DNA of 10,547 nucleotides. Origin: Candidatus Competibacteraceae bacterium (GTDB taxonomy: Bacteria; Pseudomonadota; Gammaproteobacteria; Competibacterales; Competibacteraceae). The position numbers and the translations under genes were made by a program. The DNA is taken from assembly GCA_020445005.1 (NCBI GenBank), contig JAGRHM010000679.1, positions 1-10,547 on the forward strand, in the 5' to 3' direction. Positions 5,361-10,547 of the stretch are shown here, in pieces (positions within the stretch are counted from its first letter, which is position 1; each line of letters starts with the position of its first letter). The notes beneath the pieces were generated by a model that saw only the letters and a program-made list of their open reading frames with translations, was not told where the DNA came from and searched no databases.

Positions 5361-6515
5361 ATGATAGCTGAAAACACGCCAAGTTCTACCCCTTCTTTTA
5401 TTCCTTCGTTTGCGCCGACGCTTAATCCTCAGCGCGTCCTTCCGCTCAAGCCGGCGGCGTCCGCCAAATCCGCCTGGCAACACGCGGTTTTGCAATCGGA
5501 TTTACCGCCCACGGTGAAATTCGTCTTGGTGACCCTTTCCATCGAATGGATGGATGCCGCCGGCGGTTCCTGCTTTCCGACCCTGGAACAGATTGCCAAA
5601 AAAGCCGGGTTATCCCGGCAAGCCGTTGCACGGGCCTTGGATCAGGCGGTCGCCGCAGGCTACCTCCACCGCTGGCATTGGGGCCGCGGCAAGGGCAACC
5701 GCCGCTGGAACTATCAGGCCACCCTGCCCCGTGAGAATGTTATCGAGGATAACCTTCATCCCCCGGTGATTGTTATCGTCGATAACCATAAACCATGTCC
5801 AAGTTTAATCATGCCCAAAGAGAGAGCTGCACCGCCCGAACCGGCACCGCCCCGGCCCGCGACTGTGGAACCGATCACGGCTCCTCTCTCGGTTCCCAAG
5901 GTCCGAATTCAATCCAGAACCGGCTTACCGGAAGACTGGACGTTACCGGAGGACTGGTTAGATGCGGCACAGCAGGAACGACCTGATCTGTCACCCGAGG
6001 CCATCCAGGCCAGCGCCAAAAACTTCCGGGATTACCATTTGAGTCGAGGAACCCAGACGGCCAACTGGAAATATGAATGGACGCGATGGATCAGAAGGGA
6101 ACGAGTACCCAAATCGACCTCCCGGCCCCCCACACCCATCTACCTCACTCCACCCCCACCGACCCTCACTCCCGCAGAACGCGCGGCAAGAGAACAGGCC
6201 GCGCAACAACGAATGGAGGAAGCCGACCGCCAAGCTGAAGAACGGCGCATTCAAATGCTGATCGCCAACGGGATTGATCCCAAGACCGGGCAGCGTGTCG
6301 CACCGCCAAAACCCACTCTTAGCCAGCCACAAACGCCTCAGGGAGAAAACCGTACCTTGACCGTTCCCGTCGAAAAGAAACCCTGGATCGCTCCCCCGAT
6401 GACCCGCGCCCAGCAGATCGCGGTGCTGGAACTCCGACAGGCCGGGATCGAGAGAGAGGAGGCCGTCGCTGCGGTTTTGAATGATCCCCGTTTTCATCGA
6501 GGGCAAGGTCATTGA
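5361..6515 (+). CDS. Predicted replication protein: winged helix plus DnaT-like domain
   Basis: Residues about 36-118 form a winged helix-turn-helix of the HTH_36 type seen in phage and plasmid replication proteins (LPPTVKFVLVTLSIEWMD, CFPTLEQIAKKAGLSRQAVA, ALDQAVAAGYL). A Pro-rich linker follows. Residues about 188-247 (LPEDWTLPEDWLDAAQQ, then NFRDYHLSRGTQTANWKYEW, then TRWIRRE) resemble the C-terminal segment of DnaT and related phage primosomal proteins, with its conserved FRDY and W-x-x-W spacing. The C-terminal third is charged and Pro-rich with a small helical end (AVLELRQAGIEREEAVAAVL). The ATG at 5361 is preferred over 5325 because GGGAG lies 8 nt upstream. A role in replication initiation or helicase loading is inferred. 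Two palindromes lie inside codons 127-142. A transcriptional regulator is the main alternative, but the DnaT-like part argues against it. Confidence 0.65.
   Translation: MIAENTPSSTPSFIPSFAPTLNPQRVLPLKPAASAKSAWQHAVLQSDLPPTVKFVLVTLSIEWMDAAGGSCFPTLEQIAKKAGLSRQAVARALDQAVAAGYLHRWHWGRGKGNRRWNYQATLPRENVIEDNLHPPVIVIVDNHKPCPSLIMPKERAAPPEPAPPRPATVEPITAPLSVPKVRIQSRTGLPEDWTLPEDWLDAAQQERPDLSPEAIQASAKNFRDYHLSRGTQTANWKYEWTRWIRRERVPKSTSRPPTPIYLTPPPPTLTPAERAAREQAAQQRMEEADRQAEERRIQMLIANGIDPKTGQRVAPPKPTLSQPQTPQGENRTLTVPVEKKPWIAPPMTRAQQIAVLELRQAGIEREEAVAAVLNDPRFHRGQGH
5739..5753. repeat. Intragenic palindrome, copy 1
   Basis: GTTATCGAGGATAAC has 6-bp arms, GTTATC and GATAAC, around GAG. It is followed by CC and lies in the linker-coding part of the predicted replication gene. 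It pairs with copy 2, centred exactly 33 bp downstream. Confidence 0.7.
5772..5786. repeat. Intragenic palindrome, copy 2
   Basis: GTTATCGTCGATAAC has 7-bp perfect arms around a single central T and is again followed by CC. Sequence outside the palindrome is only partly shared with copy 1 (22 of 30 aligned bases overall), so the symmetric core is the best-conserved part. Confidence 0.7.
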
Positions 6516-6570
6516 TCAAAGCGTTTTAACAACGACCACTGCCGGCGCGGCAAATGATTTTTGCGGCGCT

Positions 6571-6586
6571 GGACGCCGCCGCGTCC
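6571..6586. repeat. Inverted repeat between convergent genes
   Basis: GGACGC (6571-6576), CGCC and GCGTCC (6581-6586) form a hairpin. It overlaps another possible stem, GCGGCG (6563-6568) with CGCCGC (6574-6579). No T tract follows on either strand, so its role is unclear. Confidence 0.3.
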
Positions 6587-6630
6587 ACAGAGAATATAGA
6601 AATGAACATGCGCAAACTTCCCCCGAGACT

Positions 6631-6654
6631 CACGAGGCTTCAGGCCTCATCGTG
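6631..6654. terminator. Probable bidirectional stem-loop terminator
   Basis: CACGAGGC (6631-6638), TTCAG and GCCTC-AT-CGTG (6644-6654) form a stem with a small bulge, just before the stop of the leftward secreted-protein gene and 115 bp after the replication gene. The position between convergent genes suits a shared terminator, but there is no strong T run on either side. Confidence 0.4.
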
Positions 6655-6658
6655 TTCC

Positions 6659-7129
6659 TTATTTCCTGAAGAAATCAATCCACTCAAGATGGATTTCCTC
6701 TGGAGTATCGGCCATCAGTTCGCCCGGGACGAGGATATCGACGGTTTCCTTGGTCTTGAGCAAGGTGATTTCGAGCATACCCTCGGGAGCGGCTGTGGTG
6801 TTTTTCCCGACGCGCCAGTAGGGCGTCCGCTTCGGTTGCTTCAGCGATGTTCTGAAGTAGAGGATGCCATTCTCCATGCGGAGTGATTCCAGCCCCTTGA
6901 TCGTCAGGCGGATCATCAATGGGGCCGGCCATTCGTCTCCGATGCGGACCAGGGTGGCACGGCCAATCCCACTCGGGCTCGTGATCGTGAGCACCGTGGA
7001 AGCGTGTGTCGACATCACGGTGGCGGCATCCTCCGCCTTCTTCAGTTCGACCTTGAACGGTGGATCGGGAAGCCCTGCAGAGGCGAGTGTGGCGCTAAAA
7101 GCCAACATGGCCACCATTTTCTTTATCAT
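6659..7129 (-). CDS. Small secreted protein of unknown function
   Basis: This 156-residue protein begins with a typical Sec signal peptide (MIKKMVAMLAFSATLASA, likely cleaved before GLPDPPF), so it should be periplasmic or secreted. The mature part looks beta-rich: VLTITSPSGIGRATLVRIGD, EWPAPLMIRLTIKGLESLRM, then ILVPGELMADTPEEIHLEW near the end. The SPSGIGRA...WP...L.LKGLESL pattern resembles small exported proteins I have seen as uncharacterised in other bacteria, but I cannot name a family. The ATG at 7129 is preferred over a TTG two codons upstream, though neither has a clear ribosome-binding site. It lies 38 bp downstream of the MFS gene on the same strand and is probably cotranscribed with it. 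Confidence 0.75.
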   Translation of the reverse strand: MIKKMVAMLAFSATLASAGLPDPPFKVELKKAEDAATVMSTHASTVLTITSPSGIGRATLVRIGDEWPAPLMIRLTIKGLESLRMENGILYFRTSLKQPKRTPYWRVGKNTTAAPEGMLEITLLKTKETVDILVPGELMADTPEEIHLEWIDFFRK

Positions 7130-7167
7130 ATCCAAAATGAATGCCTACACCCAGCCACGATCCAGTC

Positions 7168-8511
7168 TCAATCCCCTTGCGCGATATTCCGACAGCGCGT
7201 TTCGTGAAAGAAGGTCGAGGCGACCAGGGCCAGCGCCACGCCGCCCAACATCAGAAAAAACCCCGCGTGATAATCGGCGGCGCTATACACGCGAACGCCA
7301 TGGACCAGCGCGCCCGTCCAGTGCTGGTCCATCACCCAGCCAAACAACGGCTGGAGAATCGCCGCGCCCAGAAAGAGACCGGTATTCACCAGAGCGATCG
7401 CCATGCCGGACCGCGCCGGAACCACCACCTCTTTTGCGCCGGCAAAGGTCAGAATGAATGGTCCACAACTAAACCCCATCAGCGCAAACCAGGCTCCACC
7501 ACACACGCCCGGCGTCCACAGATAAACGATACCTAACCACGCCAGTCCATACAGCAGCGTACCGGTCACCAGGAACGGTTTGCGCCGCCCGACCTGGTCG
7601 GATAGCCAGCCACAACCTAACGCCCCGACGGCAAAACTGGCTAAACCGATGCTGGTGTACACCGAAGCCGCTGCGCGCTCCAAACCATGCAGATCGCGCA
7701 AAAACGGAATCGCCCACAGACCCAGAAACGCCAGCAGACTGCCGGTCATGCCCAGATTAATCCAGAAGCCCGGCCAAACCCGCCAGGTGGCCAGCACACC
7801 CCGTAGATCATGCCACCAGTGCTGCTGCCGATGGGCATGCCGGGTTTGGCCCTCCATCTCGCGAATGGAGGGAAACCCCGCATCCTCCGGCGTATTGCGC
7901 ACGCCAAGCCACGACAAGACCGCCAGCGCCAGCGCCATCACGCCCAGGGCGATAAACACCGTGCGCCATGACCAGAGCGTCAACAGACTGGCCAGAGGAC
8001 CCGCGGCCAGGAGAGCGCCCACATTGCCCAGCAGAATCGTCAATCCGCCGATGAAGCCATAATCCCGGTCACGGAACCAGAGCGTGTTGCTCTTCATCAG
8101 ACCCACAAACACCACGGACACCCCCAGCCCGACCAGGGCGCGCCCGACCGAGGCCTCCCAGAAGGTGCCCGCCAGGCCAAAGACGATAGAACCCATGCCG
8201 GACACGAGGTTACCCAACGTGACCGAGATACGCGCCCCCAAGGTATCGGCTAACACGCCCGCCGGAATCTGCATGGCGGTATAAAGGTAGTAATACGTGG
8301 CCGCCAGTGAGCCCAGCGCTGCCCCGGTGGCTCCAAAAGCCCGCATGAGATCGGCAGAAACGACCGCCGGGGCCATCCGCTGGAAGAACACCAGAATGTA
8401 GGCCGCCGCCAGAATGGCGTAAATGGACCAACGAACGCGCAGGAATTGCGCCGGATTGAATGCCTTCCCTTCTGGCTGGAGTGAAATCGGGGGAGAAACG
8501 TCAACTGTCAT
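7168..8511 (-). CDS. Major facilitator superfamily transporter
   Basis: The 447-residue protein has the two-halved MFS layout with about 12 hydrophobic segments. The loop-2/3 signature appears in the N-terminal half as GVLADTLGAR and again in the C-terminal half as GWLSDQVGRRK. Other membrane segments include SIYAILAAAYILVFFQRMAP and YYYLYTAMQIPAGV. A central charged, His-rich loop (REMEGQTRHAHRQQHWWHD) separates the halves. The substrate cannot be read from the sequence; the type resembles proton- or anion-coupled symporters. The ATG at 8511 is chosen because GGTGG lies 8 nt upstream; a TTG at 8526 in frame is less likely. It is followed 38 bp later by the secreted-protein gene. Confidence 0.9.
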   Translation of the reverse strand: MTVDVSPPISLQPEGKAFNPAQFLRVRWSIYAILAAAYILVFFQRMAPAVVSADLMRAFGATGAALGSLAATYYYLYTAMQIPAGVLADTLGARISVTLGNLVSGMGSIVFGLAGTFWEASVGRALVGLGVSVVFVGLMKSNTLWFRDRDYGFIGGLTILLGNVGALLAAGPLASLLTLWSWRTVFIALGVMALALAVLSWLGVRNTPEDAGFPSIREMEGQTRHAHRQQHWWHDLRGVLATWRVWPGFWINLGMTGSLLAFLGLWAIPFLRDLHGLERAAASVYTSIGLASFAVGALGCGWLSDQVGRRKPFLVTGTLLYGLAWLGIVYLWTPGVCGGAWFALMGFSCGPFILTFAGAKEVVVPARSGMAIALVNTGLFLGAAILQPLFGWVMDQHWTGALVHGVRVYSAADYHAGFFLMLGGVALALVASTFFHETRCRNIAQGD

Positions 8512-8647
8512 GCAAGTCACCACCAAAAGAAGTTAGGCCCAGGGTCAGCATCATCGGCTTACGGGTCATTTTCTTGACGCCTTGATCGGGGTTGACGAAC
8601 GGGAAGCCCTCGGGTAGGGAACCGCCCATGCGGATCCGGGCTTCCAT
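8501..8647 (-). CDS. Possible small ORF (48 residues), doubtful
   Basis: The frame MEARIRMGGSLPEGFPFVN...FGGDLHDS is open from an ATG at 8647 and ends at 8501, overlapping the start of the MFS gene by 11 bp in another frame. No ribosome-binding site is visible and I do not recognise the sequence. It could be an upstream peptide translated before the MFS gene, a remnant of a degraded gene like the neighbouring fragment, or chance. Confidence 0.2.
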   Translation of the reverse strand: MEARIRMGGSLPEGFPFVNPDQGVKKMTRKPMMLTLGLTSFGGDLHDS

Positions 8648-8664
8648 GCTTGGAGTGTAGTGGA

Positions 8665-8838
8665 TCAGCGTTTCAGGCGTCGGTAAACCGGCTCGGGAAA
8701 AGGCCAGCCCTGGTGATGAAAATACGCGGCCAGCGTGTCGATCGCTTCAGCGGCGCTCCGGCTGGCCAGCAACTGCGCGCACAGCGTTGCGGAACCGGGA
8801 AAACCCGAGACATAGGCTTTGAAATGTTTTTTCAGGAG
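8665..8838 (-). pseudogene. C-terminal remnant resembling a tRNA-dihydrouridine synthase
   Basis: On the minus strand, 57 codons read LLKKHFKAYVSGFPGSATLC..., then AAEAIDTLAAYFHHQGWPFP, ending at a stop at 8665. The RKH-x-x-x-Y-x-x-G-x-x-G-x-x-x-x-R/C pattern and the helix after it resemble the C-terminal helical domain of DusB-type tRNA-dihydrouridine synthases. An in-frame TGA at 8839-8841 lies immediately upstream, there is no start codon, and the catalytic TIM barrel is absent. The fragment begins 27 bp after the flavin-reductase stop on the same strand. It is therefore most likely left by a deletion or rearrangement. Confidence in the family is moderate; that it is a partial gene is clearer. 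Confidence 0.45.
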
Positions 8839-8865
8839 TCACCTGTGACGCGACCGAACCCGTGT

Positions 8866-9942
8866 CTATTCCGGGGCGCTCCAGGTGGGATAGTCCGTGT
8901 ATCCTTCGGGTCCCGGGGAATAGAAAGTGGCGGGATTCGGCGCATTCAATGGTGCGCCGGCGTGAATCCGGGCGGGGAGATCCGGGTTGGCGAGAAACGG
9001 GGTGCCGAAGGCCACGGCATCCAGGGTGCCAGCGGCCAGCGCGGCGGTGGCTTCTTCAGCGGTATAGCCCATATTGCCGATGAGAGTCCCCGTATAGTGC
9101 GTGCGGCAAGGGGTGAGCACATCGCCGCGTTGCTGCTGAAAAAAGTCGCTGCGCATGAGATGCAGATACGCGAGGTCGAAGGCATTCAACCGCGTAGCCA
9201 GCCATTGCACGAGACCGATGGGATCGCTGTCTCGCATACTGTTGTAGCTATTGAGCGGTGAGAGGCGCAGCCCGACCCGATCACTCCCCCAGACGTGGCA
9301 GACGGCCTCCAACACTTCGAGCAACAACCGCGCCCGGTTTTCGAGGGAACCGCCATAGGGGCCGGTACGTTGATTGGACCCATCGCGTAAAAATTGATCC
9401 AGCAGGTAACCGTTCGCGCCGTGAATTTCCACACCATCGAAGCCCGCCGCCCGGGCGTTCGCTGCGGCCGTTTTGAAACCGGCGACAATGCCCGGGAGTT
9501 CGTCATCACGCAGGGCGCGCGGGACGACATAGGGCTGTTTGCCTTGGGGCGTTTGCACTTGATCGCCGGTGATGGCAAGGGGGCTGGGCGCGACGGGTTG
9601 CGCGCCCTGATTGAGCAACGGATGGCAGGCGCGGCCTCCATGCCAGAGCTGAAGGACGATGCGCCCCCCGGCGGCATGCACAGCCTCCGTCGTTTTCCGC
9701 CAGCCGGCCACCTGGGCAGGTGAGTAAATGCCCGGTTCCCGCCAGAAGGCGGAATGCCCCTCCATGACCATCGTCGCTTCGGCGATGATCAGTCCGGCGC
9801 GGGCGCGCTGGCGATAGTATTCCGCCATGAGGTCACCGGGGACATGCTCCGCTTCGGCGCGGCAGCGCGTGAGCGGCGCCATAAGGATGCGATTGGGCAG
9901 CGTCAACGCGCCGACCTGGAGTGAATCAAACAGGGTAGGCAT
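8866..9942 (-). CDS. Old Yellow Enzyme family FMN-dependent ene-reductase (NemA-like)
   Basis: The 358-residue protein matches the whole length of NemA/XenB-type enzymes, which use FMN and NAD(P)H to reduce activated C=C bonds and nitro compounds in the cytoplasm. The TIM barrel starts with LPNRILMAPLTRCRAE. VLQLWHGGRACHP (96-108) holds the FMN-contacting Gln98. VEIHGANGYLLDQFLRDGSN (171-190) contains the substrate-binding pair His174 and Asn177 and the catalytic-type Tyr179. NQRTGPYGGSLENRAR (190-205) is the strongly conserved loop after it. AFGTPFLANPD (311-321) is the C-terminal phosphate-binding part, and the end GYTDYPTW matches the NemA terminus. The ATG at 9942 gives the expected N-terminus. 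No regulator of the NemR type is adjacent. The downstream neighbour is the dus-like remnant, so it is probably transcribed alone or at the head of the MFS gene. Confidence 0.93.
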   Translation of the reverse strand: MPTLFDSLQVGALTLPNRILMAPLTRCRAEAEHVPGDLMAEYYRQRARAGLIIAEATMVMEGHSAFWREPGIYSPAQVAGWRKTTEAVHAAGGRIVLQLWHGGRACHPLLNQGAQPVAPSPLAITGDQVQTPQGKQPYVVPRALRDDELPGIVAGFKTAAANARAAGFDGVEIHGANGYLLDQFLRDGSNQRTGPYGGSLENRARLLLEVLEAVCHVWGSDRVGLRLSPLNSYNSMRDSDPIGLVQWLATRLNAFDLAYLHLMRSDFFQQQRGDVLTPCRTHYTGTLIGNMGYTAEEATAALAAGTLDAVAFGTPFLANPDLPARIHAGAPLNAPNPATFYSPGPEGYTDYPTWSAPE

Positions 9943-10065
9943 GGGATTAACATCTCGTTACAGGGGAATTACGGGCGACCGGTAGGGCGGCAGACGCGAC
10001 GGGGGTGGAGTGATAGCGCGGAGTATAGCGCTTGGACGGACAGCGATGGAAATCTCGGCGGCGGT

Positions 10066-10473
10066 TCAGGGTGCCGGCGGTGTCGTCACCCGCTGGACGA
10101 TCAAGGGCGCAAAGCGTTCATAGAGACCCTGCTGCACCGTGCCCAGGGTGGCTTCCACAGTGTGCAGGGTAGCGGCGGGCGATAATTGCAAGTGTTCGCC
10201 CACCGTCGTGGGGTCTTCCAGCCATTGCCATAATTCCTCACAGGCCGGTTCCGGGAAGGCGGCCAGCAGATCATCGATGCGCGGGCCGGTAAAGTCGAAG
10301 GAAATCGCATACTCCTGGCCCTGTTCTTCGGTGCTGAGGGTGAGGCTGACCGTGCGCAAGGCCGGACGAGTCAGGTGATCGACCGGCAACTCGAAGAACA
10401 CCAGGCGGGTTTCTGGGCGCAGGCCCTTGCGCAGCAGATAGAGGCCGTAATCGGGGAGGAAGCGGTCGGTCAT
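10066..10473 (-). CDS. Unrecognised 135-residue cytoplasmic protein
   Basis: The frame has good coding character and no overlapping competitor. It has no signal peptide and no membrane segment. The N-terminal half looks beta-rich (YGLYLLRKGLRPETRLVFFE, then LRTVSLTLSTEEQGQEYAIS) and the C-terminal half helical and acidic (IDDLLAAFPEPACEELWQWL, TVEATLGTVQQGLYERFAP), ending in a short Pro-rich tail. I do not recognise a family. The region before the ATG is pyrimidine-rich on the coding strand and shows no ribosome-binding site, which weakens the start call slightly; no better start is available. The 123-bp gap before the flavin-reductase gene suggests separate transcription. Confidence 0.65.
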   Translation of the reverse strand: MTDRFLPDYGLYLLRKGLRPETRLVFFELPVDHLTRPALRTVSLTLSTEEQGQEYAISFDFTGPRIDDLLAAFPEPACEELWQWLEDPTTVGEHLQLSPAATLHTVEATLGTVQQGLYERFAPLIVQRVTTPPAP

Positions 10474-10535
10474 GGGAGGAGAGGGATGGGCCTATTCAAT
10501 TGTTCCTGTTCAGTTTAGCGGACAGGGTGCTCACC

Positions 10536-10540
10536 GGAGG
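10536..10540 (+). promoter_or_regulatory. Ribosome-binding site for a rightward gene beyond the window
   Basis: GGAGG is followed by ATAAAGA up to the window edge, leaving 7 nt, an ideal spacing if a start codon begins at the next base. The gene would be divergent from the 10066-10473 gene, with about 70 bp for both promoters. Confidence 0.4.
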
Positions 10541-10547
10541 ATAAAGA

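Overview
The window looks like part of a mobilisable plasmid or integrated element, next to metabolic cargo or chromosome, from a GC-rich Proteobacterium. A gammaproteobacterium is the likeliest guess, but no rRNA, tRNA or housekeeping marker is present to prove it. Genes are tightly packed and GC-rich. The clear exception is a strongly AT-rich island at about 2755-2875, in the middle of the transfer region.

Left part (1-5082): a DNA-transfer module with the same layout as the core of the IncP/RP4 Tra1 region. A TraJ/MobC-type ribbon-helix-helix protein (1818-2168) and a MOBP relaxase (743-1789) run leftward. A TraK-like DNA-binding protein (2989-3561), a TraL/ParA-like ATPase (3722-4507) and a TraM-like membrane-anchored coiled-coil protein (4504-5082) run rightward. 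The divergent 820-bp gap between the two arms holds a convincing origin of transfer: a perfect hairpin, GGGTGT-GACA-ACACCC, directly abuts ATCCTG|C, the IncP-type nick consensus (nick predicted between 2340 and 2341). A 5'-truncated gene of unknown function (3-710) converges on the relaxase. No coupling protein and no type IV secretion genes are visible, so in this window the module is a relaxosome only.

Middle (5083-6515): a structured 278-bp leader and a 384-residue protein with an N-terminal winged helix and a DnaT-like replication domain, probably a replication protein. Its own coding sequence contains two palindromes, GTTATC-N3-GATAAC, spaced exactly 33 bp apart in the linker just after the winged helix. 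This arrangement recalls lambdoid phages, whose origin iterons lie inside gene O. It is the least expected signal in the window. A leftward intrinsic terminator at 5218-5238 lies upstream of this gene with no leftward gene to serve, so an antisense transcript is possible.

Right part (6516-10547): all leftward. In transcription order: an unrecognised 135-residue protein, an Old Yellow Enzyme family flavin reductase, a short remnant that looks like the C-terminus of a tRNA-dihydrouridine synthase, an MFS transporter and a small secreted protein. The last two are 38 bp apart and probably cotranscribed. A rightward ribosome-binding site at the very end suggests another gene starts just beyond the window.
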